From NCBI RefSeq assembly GCF_048564905.1, contig NW_027328740.1, positions 5,711,292-5,775,291 on the forward strand: DNA of 64,000 nt, written 5' to 3'. The position numbers and the translations under genes are program-made. The stretch is from Vicugna pacos. Its lineage: Eukaryota > Chordata > Mammalia > Artiodactyla > Camelidae. Position 1 is the first letter of the stretch; every line of letters starts with the position of its first letter. The notes under the pieces were generated by a model. The model was not told where the DNA came from. It saw only the letters and a program-made list of their open reading frames with translations, and made no database searches. Positions 10,727 to 24,773 of the stretch are shown here, one piece after another.

Positions 10727-13700
10727 GTGTTCTGCATTCCATGTTCTAAATTCTGGGTTCTATATTCTCTATTCTATATTCTATATTGTGTGTTGTATAT
10801 TCTATATTCTAAATTCTATATTCAGTTTACTATATAATATATTCTAAATTCTGTGTTCTGCATTCCATGTTCTAAATTCTATATTCAGTATTCTGTATTC
10901 TATATTCTAAATTCTGTGTTCTGCATTCCTTTTTCTATATTCTGGGTTCTATATTCTGTTTTCCATATTCTAAATTCTGTGTTCCATATTCTATAATCTG
11001 TATTCAATATTCTGCATTCCGTATTCTACATTCCATATTCTGTGTTCTACATTCTATATTCTAAATTTTATATTCAGTATTCTGTATTCTATATTTTAAT
11101 TTGTGTGCTCTGCATTCCATTTTCTAAATTCTGGGTTCTGTATTCTGTTTTCTTATTTCTATATTCTGTGTTAAATATTCTATATTCTGTATTCTATATT
11201 CTTCATTCCATATTCTATATTCTATATTCTGTGTTCTACATTCTATATTCTTAATTCTATAATCGGTATTCTTTACACTGTATTCTAAATTCTGTGTTCT
11301 TCCTTCTATATTCTAAATTTTATATTCATTACTCTGTATTCTCTATTCTAAATTCTGTGTTCTGAATTCCATGTTCTACATTCTGTCTTCTATATTCTCT
11401 ATTCTATATTCTATATTCTGTGTTCTACATTCTATATTCTAAAATTTATATTGTGTATTCTGTATTCTATATTCTAAATTCTGAGTTCTGAATTCCATTT
11501 TCTAAATTCTGGGATCTGTATTCTGTTTTCCATAATGTATATTCTGTATTCTACATTCTATATTCTGTATTCTATATTCTGCATTCCGTATTCTATATTC
11601 TATATTCTATGTTCTGCGTTTATATTCTAAATTCGATATTCAGTATTGTGTATTCTATATTCTAAATTCTGTGTTCTGCATTCCATGTTCTAAATTCTGG
11701 GTTCTATATTCTCTATTCTATATTCTATCTTGTGTGTTGTACATTCTATATTCTAAATTCTATATTCAGTTTACTGTATTCTATATTTTAATTTCTGTGT
11801 TCTGTATTCCATGTTCTAATTTCTATATTCATTATTCTGTATTCTATATTCTTAATTCTGTGTTCTGCATTCCATTTTCTATATTCTGGGTTCTATATTC
11901 TATTTTCCATATTCTAAATTCTGTGTTCCATATTGTATATTCTGTATTCAATATTCTGCATTCCGTATTCTACATTCCATATTCTGTGTTCTAAATTCTA
12001 TATTCTAAATTTTATATTCAGTATTCTGTATTCTATATTTTAAACTGTGTTCGCTGCATTCCATTTTCTAAATTCTGGGTTCTGTATTCTGTTTCCTTAT
12101 TTCTATATTCTGTGTTCCACATTCTATATTCTGTATTCTATATTCTTCATTCTGTATTCTATATTCTATATTCTGTGTTCTACATTCTATATTCTTAATT
12201 CTATATTCTGTATTCTTTACACTGTATTCTAAATTCTGTGTTCTTCATACTATATTCATTATTCTGTATTCTATATTCTAAATTCTGTGTTCTGAATTCC
12301 ATGTTCTATATTCTGTCTTCTCTATTCTCTATTCTATATTCTATATTCTGTATTCTACATTCTATATTCTAAAATTTATATTATGTATTCTGTATTCTAT
12401 ATTCTAAATTCTGTATTCTGAATTCCATTCTCTAAATTCTGGGTTCTGTATTCTGTTTTCCATAATGTATATTCTGTATTCTACATTCTATATTCTGTAT
12501 TCTATATTCTGCATTCCGTATTCTATATTCTATATTCTGTGTTCTGCGTTTATATTCTAAATTCGATATTCGGTATTCTGTATTCTATATTCTAAATTCT
12601 GTGTTCTTCATTCCATGTTCTAAATTCTGGGTTCTATATTCTCTACTGTATTTTCTATATTGTGTGTTGTACATTCTATATTCTAAATTCTATATTCAGT
12701 TTACTGTATTCTATATTCTAAATTCTGTGTTCTGCATTCCATGTTCTAAATTCAATATTCAGTGTTCTGTATTCTATATTCTAAATTCTGTGTTCTGCAT
12801 TCCATTTTCTATATTCTGGGTTGTGTATTCTCTTTTCCATATTCTAAATTCTGTGTTCCATATTGTATATTCTGTATTCAATATTCTGCATTCCGTATTC
12901 TACATTCCATATTCTGTGTTCTACCTTCTATATTCTAAATTTTATATTCAATATTCTGTATTCTATATTTTAAATTCTGTGCTCTGCATTCCATTTTCTA
13001 AATTCTGGGTTCTGTATTCTGATTTCTTATTTCTATATTCTGTGTTCAATATTCTATATTCTCTATTCTATATTCTACATTCCGTATTGTATATTCTATA
13101 TTCTGTATACCTCATTCTATATTCTAAATTCGATATTCAGTATTCTGTATTCTATATTCTAAATTCTGTGTTCTGCATTCCATGTTCTAAATTTTGGGTT
13201 CCATATACTCTATGAAATATTCCATATTCAGTGTTCTAAATTCTATATTCTGTATCCTCTATTATGCATTCCGTACTCTATATTCTATATTCTGGGTTCT
13301 ACATTCTATATTCTAAAATTTATATTATGTATTCTGTATTCTATATTCTAAATTCTGTGTTCTTAATTCCATTTTCTAAATTCTGGGTTCTGTATTCTGT
13401 TTTCCATAATGTGTATTCTGTATTCTACATTCTATATTCTGTATTCTATATTCTGCATTCCGTATTCTATATTCTATATTCTGTGTTCTGCGTTTATATT
13501 CTAAATTCGTTATTCATTATTCTGTATTCTATATACTAAATTCTGTGTTCTGCATTCCATGTTCTAAATCCTGGGTTCTATATTCTCTTTTCTATATTCT
13601 ATATTGTGTGTTGAACATTCTATATTCTAAATTCTATATTCAGTTTACTGTATTCTATATTCTAGATTCTGTGTTCTGCATTCCATTTTCTATATTCTGG

Positions 13701-14425
13701 GTTCTATATTCTGTTTTCCATATTCTCAATTCTGTGTTCCAAATTCTATATTCTGTATTCAATATTCTACATTCCGTATTCTACATTCCATATTCTGTGT
13801 TGTACATTCTATATTCTAAATATTATATTCAGTATTCTGTATTCTATATTTTAAATTCTGTGCTCTGCGTTCCATTTTCTAAATTCTGGGTTCTGTATTC
13901 TGTTTTCTTATTTCTATATTCTGTGTTCAACATTCTATATTCTGTATTGTATATTCTTCATTCCGTATTCTATATTCAAAATTCTGTGTTCTATATTCTA
14001 TATTCTTAATTCTATATTCTGTATTCTTTACACTGTATTCTAAATTATGTGTTCTTCATTCTATATTCTAAATTCAATATTCATTATTCTGTATTCTATA
14101 TTCTAAATTCTGTGTTCTGTATTCTATGTTCTAAATTCTGTCTTCTATATTCTCTATTCTATATTCTATATTCTGTGTTCTACATTCTATATTCTAAAAT
14201 TTATATTATGTATTCTGTATTCTATATTCTAAATTCTGTGTATTGAATTCCATTTTCTAAATTCTGGGTTCTGTATTCGGTTTTCCATAATGTATATTCT
14301 GTATTCTACATTCTATATTCTGTATTCTATATTCAGCATTCCGTATTCTATATTCTATATTCTGTGTTCTGCGTTTATATTCCAAATTCGATATTCAGTA
14401 TTCTGTATTCTATATTCTAAATTCT
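10727..14425 (+). repeat. 3,699-bp A-B-C-D higher-order repeat, copy 2
   Basis: The subunits start at 10727, 11671, 12601 and 13545, at exactly the same spacings as copy 1. Private differences I noticed are CTATAATCTG near 10,991 and AAATCCTGGG near 13,567; AGCATTCCG near 14,333 falls in the D unit of this copy. Such low divergence over 3.7 kb implies recent amplification or ongoing conversion. Confidence 0.93.
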
Positions 14426-17400
14426 GTGTTCTGCATTCCATGTTCTAAATTCTGGGTTCTATATTCTCTATTCTATATTCTATATTGTGTGTTGTATATT
14501 ATATATTCTAAATTCTATATTCAGTTTACTATATAATATATTCTAAATTCTGTGTTCTGCATTCCATGTTCTAAATTCTATATTCAGTATTCTGTATTCT
14601 ATATTCTAAATTCTGTGTTCTGCATTCCTTTTTCTATATTCTGGGTTCTATATTCTGTTTTCCATATTCTAAATTCTGTGTTCCATATTCTATATTCTGT
14701 ATTCAATATTCTGCATTCCGTATTCTACATTCCATATTCTGTGTTCTACATTCTATATTCTAAATTTTATATTCAGTATTCTGTATTCTATATTTTAATT
14801 TGTGTGCTCTGCATTCCATTTTCTAAATTCTGGGTTCTGTATTCTGTTTTCTTATTTCTATATTCTGTGTTAAATATTCTATATTCTGTATTCTATATTC
14901 TTCATTCCATATTCTATATTCTATATTCTGTGTTCTACATTCTATATTCTTAATTCTATAATCGGTATTCTTTACACTGTATTCTAAATTCTGTGTTCTT
15001 CCTTCTATATTCTAAATTTTATATTCATTACTCTGTATTCTCTATTCTAAATTCTGTGTTCTGAATTCCATGTTCTACATTCTGTCTTCTATATTCTCTA
15101 TTCTATATTCTATATTCTGTGTTCTACATTCTATATTCTAAAATTTATATTGTGTATTCTGTATTCTATATTCTAAATTCTGAGTTCTGAATTCCATTTT
15201 CTAAATTCTGGGATCTGTATTCTGTTTTCCATAATGTATATTCTGTATTCTACATTCTATATTCTGTATTCTATATTCTGCATTCCGTATTCTATATTCT
15301 ATATTCTATGTTCTGCGTTTATATTCTAAATTCGATATTCAGTATTGTGTATTCTATATTCTAAATTCTGTGTTCTGCATTCCATGTTCTAAATTCTGGG
15401 TTCTATATTCTCTATTCTATATTCTATCTTGTGTGTTGTACATTCTATATTCTAAATTCTATATTCAGTTTACTGTATTCTATATTTTAATTTCTGTGTT
15501 CTGTATTCCATGTTCTAATTTCTATATTCATTATTCTGTATTCTATATTCTTAATTCTGTGTTCTGCATTCCATTTTCTATATTCTGGGTTCTATATTCT
15601 ATTTTCCATATTCTAAATTCTGTGTTCCATATTGTATATTCTGTATTCAATATTCTGCATTCCGTATTCTACATTCCATATTCTGTGTTCTACATTCTAT
15701 ATTCTAAATTTTATATTCAGTATTCTGTATTCTATATTTTAAACTGTGTTCGCTGCATTCCATTTTCTAAATTCTGGGTTCTGTATTCTGTTTCCTTATT
15801 TCTATATTCTGTGTTCCACATTCTATATTCTGTATTCTATATTCTTCATTCTGTATTCTATATTCTATATTCTGTGTTCTACATTCTATATTCTTAATTC
15901 TATATTCTGTATTCTTTACACTGTATTCTAAATTCTGTGTTCTTCATACTATATTCATTATTCTGTATTCTATATTCTAAATTCTGTGTTCTGAATTCCA
16001 TGTTCTATATTCTGTCTTCTCTATTCTCTATTCTATATTCTATATTCTGTATTCTACATTCTATATTCTAAAATTTATATTATGTATTCTGTATTCTATA
16101 TTCTAAATTCTGTATTCTGAATTCCATTCTCTAAATTCTGGGTTCTGTATTCTGTTTTCCATAATGTATATTCTGTATTCTACATTCTATATTCTGTATT
16201 CTATATTCTGCATTCCGTATTCTATATTCTATATTCTGTGTTCTGCGTTTATATTCTAAATTCGATATTCGGTATTCTGTATTCTATATTCTAAATTCTG
16301 TGTTCTTCATTCCATGTTCTAAATTCTGGGTTCTATATTCTCTACTGTATTTTCTATATTGTGTGTTGTACATTCTATATTCTAAATTCTATATTCAGTT
16401 TACTGTATTCTATATTCTAAATTCTGTGTTCTGCATTCCATGTTCTAAATTCAATATTCAGTGTTCTGTATTCTATATTCTAAATTCTGTGTTCTGCATT
16501 CCATTTTCTATATTCTGGGTTGTGTATTCTCTTTTCCATATTCTAAATTCTGTGTTCCATATTGTATATTCTGTATTCAATATTCTGCATTCCGTATTCT
16601 ACATTCCATATTCTGTGTTCTACCTTCTATATTCTAAATTTTATATTCAATATTCTGTATTCTATATTTTAAATTCTGTGCTCTGCATTCCATTTTCTAA
16701 ATTCTGGGTTCTGTATTCTGATTTCTTATTTCTATATTCTGTGTTCAATATTCTATATTCTCTATTCTATATTCTACATTCCGTATTGTATATTCTATAT
16801 TCTGTATACCTCATTCTATATTCTAAATTCGATATTCAGTATTCTGTATTCTATATTCTAAATTCTGTGTTCTGCATTCCATGTTCTAAATTTTGGGTTC
16901 CATATACTCTATGAAATATTCCATATTCAGTGTTCTAAATTCTATATTCTGTATCCTCTATTATGCATTCCGTACTCTATATTCTATATTCTGGGTTCTA
17001 CATTCTATATTCTAAAATTTATATTATGTATTCTGTATTCTATATTCTAAATTCTGTGTTCTTAATTCCATTTTCTAAATTCTGGGTTCTGTATTCTGTT
17101 TTCCATAATGTGTATTCTGTATTCTACATTCTATATTCTGTATTCTATATTCTGCATTCCGTATTCTATATTCTATATTCTGTGTTCTGCGTTTATATTC
17201 TAAATTCGTTATTCATTATTCTGTATTCTATATACTAAATTCTGTGTTCTGCATTCCATGTTCTAAATTCTGGGTTCTATATTCTCTTTTCTATATTCTA
17301 TATTGTGTGTTGAACATTCTATATTCTAAATTCTATATTCAGTTTACTGTATTCTATATTCTAGATTCTGTGTTCTGCATTCCATTTTCTATATTCTGGG

Positions 17401-18124
17401 TTCTATATTCTGTTTTCCATATTCTCAATTCTGTGTTCCAAATTCTATATTCTGTATTCAATATTCTACATTCCGTATTCTACATTCCATATTCTGTGTT
17501 GTACATTCTATATTCTAAATATTATATTCAGTATTCTGTATTCTATATTTTAAATTCTGTGCTCTGCGTTCCATTTTCTAAATTCTGGGTTCTGTATTCT
17601 GTTTTCTTATTTCTATATTCTGTGTTCAACATTCTATATTCTGTATTGTATATTCTTCATTCCGTATTCTATATTCAAAATTCTGTGTTCTATATTCTAT
17701 ATTCTTAATTCTATATTCTGTATTCTTTACACTGTATTCTAAATTATGTGTTCTTCATTCTATATTCTAAATTCAATATTCATTATTCTGTATTCTATAT
17801 TCTAAATTCTGTGTTCTGTATTCTATGTTCTAAATTCTGTCTTCTATATTCTCTATTCTATATTCTATATTCTGTGTTCTACATTCTATATTCTAAAATT
17901 TATATTATGTATTCTGTATTCTATATTCTAAATTCTGTGTATTGAATTCCATTTTCTAAATTCTGGGTTCTGTATTCGGTTTTCCATAATGTATATTCTG
18001 TATTCTACATTCTATATTCTGTATTCTATATTCTGCATTCCGTATTCTATATTCTATATTCTGTGTTCTGCGTTTATATTCCAAATTCGATATTCAGTAT
18101 TCTGTATTCTATATTCTAAATTCT
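14426..18124 (+). repeat. 3,699-bp A-B-C-D higher-order repeat, copy 3
   Basis: The subunits start at 14426, 15370, 16300 and 17244. The B unit reads GTGTTCTACATTC near 15,690, where copies 1 and 2 read GTGTTCTAAATTC, and the A unit has a private TTGTATATTATATATTC near 14,490. Identity at offset 3,699 ends near 18,195, about 70 bp into the next monomer. That point marks the edge of the amplified block. Confidence 0.93.
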
Positions 18125-18997
18125 GTGTTCTGCATTCCATGTTCTAAATTCTGGGTTCTATATTCTCTATTCTATATTCTATATTGTGTGTTGTACATTC
18201 TATATTCTAAATTCTATATTCAGTTTAATGTATTCTATATTCTAGATTCTGTGTTCTGCATTCCATTTTCTATATTCTGGGATCTATATACTGTTTTTCA
18301 CATTCTAAATTCTGGGTTTCATATTCTATATTCTGTATTCAATATTCTGCATTCCGTATTCTACATTCCATATTCTGTGTTCTACATTCTATATTCTAAA
18401 TTTTATATTCAGTATTCTGTATACTATATTTTAAATTGTGTGCTCTGCATTCCATTTTCTAAATTCTGGGTTCTGTATTCTGTTTTCTTATTTCTATATT
18501 CTGTGTTCAACATTCTATATTCGGTATACTATATTCTTCATTCCGTATTCTATATTCTATATTCTGTGTTCTACATTCTATATTCTTAATTCTATATTCT
18601 GTATTCTTTACACTGTATTCTAAATTCTGTGTTCTTCATTCTATATTCTAAATTCTGTATTCATTATTTTGTATTCTATATTCTAAATTCTGTGTTCTGA
18701 AATCCATGTTCTATATTCTGCCTTCTATATTCTCTTTTCTATATTCTATATTCTGTGTTCTACATTCTATATTCTAAAATTTATATTACGTAATCTGTAT
18801 TCTATATTCTGTGTTCTGAATTCCTTTTTCTAAATTCTGGGTTCGGTATTATGTTTACCATAATGTATATTCTTTATTCTACATTCTATATTCTGTATTC
18901 TATATTCTGCATTCCATATTCTATATTCTATATTCTCTGTTCTGCGTTATATTCTAAATTAGATATTCAGTATACTGTATTCTATATTCTAAATTCT
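18125..18997 (+). repeat. Super-monomer, F-like (873 bp)
   Basis: It begins like the A unit that follows each D in the tetramer, then switches near 18,195 to a different type: TTTAATGTATTC, GGGATCTATATACTG, TTTTTCACATTC, CGGTATACTATATTC. These marks return in the F units at 31,493 and 40,558. It ends with TTTACCATAATG at l and AAATTAGATATTC after m. It is the junction between the tetramer array and the irregular region. Confidence 0.82.
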
Positions 18998-20820
18998 GTG
19001 TTCTGCAATCCATGTTCTAAATTCTGGGTTCTATATTCTCTATTCTATAATCTATATTGTGTGTTGTACATTCTATATTCTAAATTCTATATTCAGTTGA
19101 CTGTATTCTATATTCTAAATTCTGTGTTCTGCATTCCATGTTCTAAATTCTATATTCAGTATTCTGTATTCTACATTCTAAATTCTGTGTTCTGCATTCT
19201 ATTTTCTATATTCTGGGTTCTATATTCTCTATTCTATATTCTATATTGTGTGTTGTACATTCTATATTCTAAATTCTATATTCCGTTTACTGTATTCTAT
19301 ATTCTAATTTCTGTGTTCTGCATTACGTGTTCTAATTTCTATATTCATTATTCTGTATTCTATATTCTAAATTATGTGTTCTGCATTCCATTTTCTATAT
19401 TCTGGGTTCTATATTCTGTTTTCCATATTCTAAATTCTGTGTTCCATATTCTATATTCGGTATTCAATATTCTGCATTCCGTATTCTACATTCCATATTC
19501 TGTGTTCTACTTTCTATATTCTAAATTTTATATTCAATACTCTATATTCTATATTTTAAATTGTGTGCTCTGCATTCCATTTTCTAAATTCTGGGTTCTG
19601 TATTCTGTTTTCTTATTTCTATATTCTGTGTTCAACATTCTATGTTCTGTATTCTATATTCTTCATTCCGTATTCTATATTCTATATTCTGTGTTCTAAA
19701 TTCTATATTCTAAATTCTATATTCTGTATTCCTTACACTGTATTCTAAATTCTGTGTTGTTCATTCTATATTCTAAATTCTATATTCATTATTCTGTATT
19801 CTATATTCTAAATTCTGTGTTCTGAATTCCATGTTCTATATTCTGTCTTCTATATTCTCTATTCTATATTCTATATTCTGTGTTCTACATTTTATAATCT
19901 AAAATTTGTATTATGTGTTCTGTATTCTATATTCTAAATTCTGTGTTCTGAATTCCATTTTCTAAATTCTGGGTTCTGTATTCTGTTTTCCATAATGTAT
20001 ATTCTGTATTCTACATTCTATATTCTGTATTCTATATTCTGCATTCCGTATTCTATATTCTATATTCTGTGTTCTGCGTTTATATTCTAAATTCGATATT
20101 CAGTATTCTGTATTCTATATTCTAAATTCTGTGTTCAGCATTCCATGTTCTAATTCGATATTCATTATTCTGTATTCTATATTCTAAATTCTGTGTTCAG
20201 CATTCCATGTTCTAATTCGATATTCAGTATTCTGTATTCTATATTTTAAATTGTGTGCTCTGCATTCCATTTTCTAAATTCTGGGTTCTGTATTCTGTTT
20301 TCTTATTTCTATATTCTGTGTTCAACATTCTATGTTCTGTATTCTATATTCTTCATTCCGTATTCTATATTCTATATTCTGCGTTCTACTTTCTATATTC
20401 TAAATTCTATATTCTGTATTCTTTACTCTGTATTCTAAATTCTGTGTTCTTCATTGTATATTCTAAATTCTATATTCATTATTCTGTATTCTATATTCTA
20501 AATTCTGTGTTCTGAATTCCATGTTCTATATTCTGTCTTCTCTATTCTCTATTCTATATTCTATATTCTGTGTTCTACATTCTATATTCTAAAATTTATA
20601 TTATGTGTTCTGTATTCTATATTCTAAATTCTGTGTTCTGAATTCCATTTTCTAAATTCTGGGTTCTGTATTCGGTTTTCCATAATGTATATTCTGTATT
20701 CTACATTCTATATTCTGTATTCTATATTCTGCATTCCGTATTCTATATTCTATATTCTGCGTTCTGCGTTTATATTCTAAATTCGATATTCAGTATTCTG
20801 TATTCTATATTCTAAATTTT
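18998..20820 (+). repeat. Composite of rearranged super-monomers (1,823 bp)
   Basis: Landmarks a to c are present, then a second b-c stretch starts near 19,195 (CTATTTTCTATATTCTGGG followed by GTGTGTTGTACATTC). The sequence then runs d to m, with f at 19,563. Near 20,094 two 62-bp copies occur, after which landmark f reappears at 20,253 and the order runs to m again. Two monomers thus lost and gained parts relative to the 944-bp plan. The parts are nearly identical to 20,821-21,764, so the changes look recent. Confidence 0.78.
20094..20217 (+). repeat. 62-bp direct duplication (two copies)
   Basis: The segment starting CGATATTC and ending CCATGTTCTAATT begins at 20,094 and again at 20,156, with a third start at 20,218. 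The length is one base short of nine heptamers because TTCTAATTCG has lost one A of the usual TTCTAAATTCG. Its GTGTTCAGCATTCC tag also appears once near 21,893. Confidence 0.83.
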
Positions 20821-21764
20821 GAGTTCTGTATTCCATGTTCTAAATTCTGGGTTCTATATTCTCTATTCTATATTCTATATTGTGTGTTGTACATTCTATA
20901 TTCTAAATTCTATATTCAGTTTACTGTATTCTATATTCTAATTTCTGTGTTCTGCATTACGTGTTCTAATTTCTATATTCATTATTCTGTATTCTATATT
21001 TTAAATTCTGTGTTCTGCATTCCATTTTCTATATTCTGGGTTCTATATTCTGTTTTCCATATTCTAAATTCTGTGTTCCATATTCTATATTCTGTATTCA
21101 ATATTCTGCATTCCGTATTCTACATTCCATATTCTGTGTTCTACATTCTATATTCTAAATTTTATATTCAATACTCTGTATTCTATATTTTAAATTGTGT
21201 GCTCTGCATTCCATTTTCTAAATTCTGGGTTCTGTATTCTGTTTTCTTATTTCTATATTCTGTGTTCAACATTCTATGTTCTGTATTCTATATTCTTCAT
21301 TCCGTATTCTATATTCTATATTCTGTGTTCTAAATTCTATATTCTAAATTCTATATTCTGTATTCCTTACACTGTATTCTAAATTCTGTGTTGTTCATTC
21401 TATATTCTAAATTCTATATTCATTATTCTGTATTCTATATTCTAAATTCTGTGTTCTGAATTCCATGTTCTATATTCTGTCTTATATATTCTCTATTCTA
21501 TATTCTATATTCTGTGTTCTACATTCTATAATCTAAAATTTGTATTATGTGTTCTGTATTCTATATTCTAAATTCTGTGTTCTGAATTCCATTTTCTAAA
21601 TTCTGGGTTCTGTATTCTGTTTTCCATAATGTATATTCTGTATTCTACATTCTATATTCTGTATTCTATATTCTGCATTCCGTATTCTATATTCTATATT
21701 CTGTGTTCTGCGTTTATATTCTAAATTCGATATTCAGTATTCTGTATTCTATATTCTAAATTCT
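20821..21764 (+). repeat. Super-monomer (944 bp), full order a-m
   Basis: It carries CATTACGTGTTCTAATTTC in the 63-bp module and ATTCTATGTTCTG after g. Both tags are shared with 19,300-19,650, and the second also with the next unit. Landmark f is at about 21,195. Start-to-start spacing to the next unit is 944 bp. Confidence 0.83.
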
Positions 21765-22580
21765 GTGTTCTGCATTCCATGTTCTAAATTCTGGGTTCTA
21801 TATTCACTATTCTCTATTCTATATTGTGTGTTGTACATTCTATATTCAAAATTCTATATTCAGTTTACTGTATTCTATATTCTAAATTCTGTGTTCAGCA
21901 TTCCATGTTCTAATTCGATATTCAGTATTCTGTATTCTATATTCAAAATTCTGTGTTCTGCATTCCATTTTCTATATTCTTGGTTCTATATTCTGTTTTC
22001 CATATTCTAAATTCTGTGCTCCATATTCTATATTCTGTATTCAATATTCTGCATTCCGTATTCTACATTCCAAATTCTGTGTTCTACATTCTATATTCTA
22101 AATTTTTTATTCAGTATTCTGTATTCTATATTTTAAATTGTGTGCTCTGCATTCCATTTTCTAAATTCTGGGTTCTGTATTCTGTTTTCTTATTTCTATA
22201 TTCTGTGTTCAACATTCTATGTTCTGTATTCTATATTCTTCATTCCGTATTCTATATTCTATATTCTGCGTTCTAAATTCTATATTCTTAATTCTATATT
22301 CTGTATTCTTTACACTGTATTCTAAATTCAGTGTTCTTCATTCTATATTTAAATTCTATATTCATTATTCTGTATTCTATATTCTAAATTCTGTGTTCTG
22401 AATTCCATGTTCTACATTCTGTCTTCTATATTCTCTATTCTATATTCTATATTCTGTGTTCTACATTCTATATTCTAAAATTTATATTATGTATTCTGTA
22501 TTCTATATTCTAAATTCTGTGTTCTGCGTTTATATTCTAAATTCGATATTCAGTATTCTGTATTCTATATTCTAAATTCT
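21765..22580 (+). repeat. Super-monomer with landmark l deleted (816 bp)
   Basis: The order a to k is normal. After k, the string CTAAATTCTGTGTTCTG leads directly to GCGTTTATATTC (m), skipping the usual GAATTCCATTTTC and TTTTCCATAATG section. The loss is about 128 bp. The shared TTCTAAATTCTGTGTTCTG on both sides of the missing piece is the likely exchange point. Confidence 0.8.
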
Positions 22581-23523
22581 GTGTTCTGCATTCCATGTTC
22601 TAAATTCTGGGTTCTATATTCTCTATTCTATATTCTATAATGTGTGTTGTACATTCTATATTCTAAATTCTATATTCAGTTTACTGTATTCTATATTCTA
22701 ATTTCTGTGTTCTGCATTACATGTTCTAATTTCTATATTCATTATTCTGTATTCTATATTCTAAATTCTGTGTTCTGCATTCCTTTTTCTATATTCTGGG
22801 TTCTATATTCTGTTTTCCATATTCTAAACTCTGTGTTCCATATTCTATATTCTGTATTCAATATTCTGCATTCCGTATTCTACATTCCATATTCTGTGTT
22901 CTACATTCTATATTCTAAACTTTATATTCAGTATTCTGTATTCTATATTTTAAATTGTGTGCCCTGCATTCCATTTTCTAAATTCTGGGTTCTGTATTCT
23001 CTTTTCTTATTTCTATATTCTGTGTTCAACATTCTATATTCTGTGTTCTATATTCTTCATTCCGTATTCTATATTCTATATTCTGTGTTCTACATTCTAT
23101 ATTCTTAATTCTATAATCGGTATTCTTTACACTGTATTCTAAATCTGTGTTCTTCATTCTATATTCTAAATTTTATATTCATTACTCTGTATTCTCTATT
23201 CTAAATTCTGTGTTCTGAATTCCATGTTCTACATTCTGTCTTCTATATTCTCTATTCTATATTCTATATTCTGTGTTCTACATTCTATATTCTAAAATTT
23301 ATATTATGTATTCTGTATTCTATATTCTAAATTCTGTGTTCTGAATTCCATTTTCTAAATTCTGGGATCTGTATTCTGTTTTCCATAATGTATATTCTGT
23401 ATTCTACATTCTATATTCTGTATTCTATATTCTGCATTCCGTATTCTATATTCTATATTCTGTGTTCTGCGTTTATATTCCAAATTCGATATTCAGTATT
23501 CTGTATTCTATATTCTAAATTCT
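22581..23523 (+). repeat. Super-monomer (943 bp) leading into the 1,250-bp array
   Basis: Full order a to m. From about 22,840 on it matches 24,090 and 25,340 (offset 1,250), sharing CTAAACTTTATATTC and, with the first of those, GTGTGCCCTGCATTCC at f. Its first part differs (CATTACATGTTCTAATTTC). The left edge of the 1,250-bp array is therefore inside this monomer. Confidence 0.82.
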
Positions 23524-24773
23524 GTGTTCTGCATTCCATGTTCTAAATTCTGGGTTCTATATTCTCTATTCTATATTCTATATTGTGTGTTGTACATTCT
23601 ATATTCTAAAATTTATATTATGTATTCTGTATTCTATATTCTGTGTTCTGAATTCCATTTTCAAAATTCTGGGTTCTGTATTCTTTTTTCCATAATGTAT
23701 ATACTTTATTCAACATTCTATATTCTGTATTCTATATTCTGCATTCCATATTCTATATTCTATTTTCTCTGTTCTGCGTTTATATTCTAAATTAGATATT
23801 CAGTATACTGTATTCTATATTCTAAATTCTGTGTTCTGCAATCCATGTTCTAAATTCTGGGTTCTATATTCTCTATTCTATAATCTATATTGTGTGTTGT
23901 ACATTCTATATTCTAAATAATATATTCAGTTTACTGTATTCTATATTCTAAATTCTGTGTTCTGCATTCCATGTTCTAAATTCTATATTCAGTATTCTGT
24001 ATTCTACATTCTAAATTCTGTGTTCTTCATTCCATTTTCTATATTCTGGGTTCTATATTCTGTTTTCCATATTCTAAATTCTGTGCTCCATATTGTATAT
24101 TCTGTATTCAATATTCTGCATTCCGTATTCTACATTCCATATTCTGTGTTCTACATTCTATATTCTAAACTTTATATTCAGTATTCTGTATTCTATATTT
24201 TAAATTGTGTGCCCTGCATTCCATTTTCTAAATTCTGGGTTCTGTATTCTCTTTTCTTATTTCTATATTCTGTGTTCAACATTCTATATTCTGTGTTCTA
24301 TATTCTTCATTCCGTATTCTATATTCTATATTCTGTGTTCTACATTCTATATTCTTAATTCTATAATCGGTATTCTTTACACTGTATTCTAAATCTGTGT
24401 TCTTCATTCTATATTCTAAATTTTATATTCATTACTCTGTATTCTCTATTCTAAATTCTGTGTTCTGAATTCCATGTTCTACATTCTGTCTTCTATATTC
24501 TCTATTCTATATTCTATATTCTGTGTTCTACATTCTATATTCTAAAATTTATATTATGTATTCTGTATTCTATATTCTAAATTCTGTGTTCTGAATTCCA
24601 TTTTCTAAATTCTGGGATCTGTATTCTGTTTTCCATAATGTATATTCTGTATTCTACATTCTATATTCTGTATTCTATATTCTGCATTCCGTATTCTATA
24701 TTCTATATTCTGTGTTCTGCGTTTATATTCCAAATTCGATATTCAGTATTCTGTATTCTATATTCTAAATTCT
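23524..24773 (+). repeat. 1,250-bp repeat (307-bp truncated + 943-bp full monomer), copy 1
   Basis: The short part, 23524-23830, has landmarks a and b and then jumps to k: GTGTTGTACATTC is followed by CTAAAATTTATATT. It continues through l and an m region ending AAATTAGATATTC. A complete 943-bp monomer follows (23831-24773). The jump probably used ACATTCTATATTCTAAA, which is common to b and k. Confidence 0.87.
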
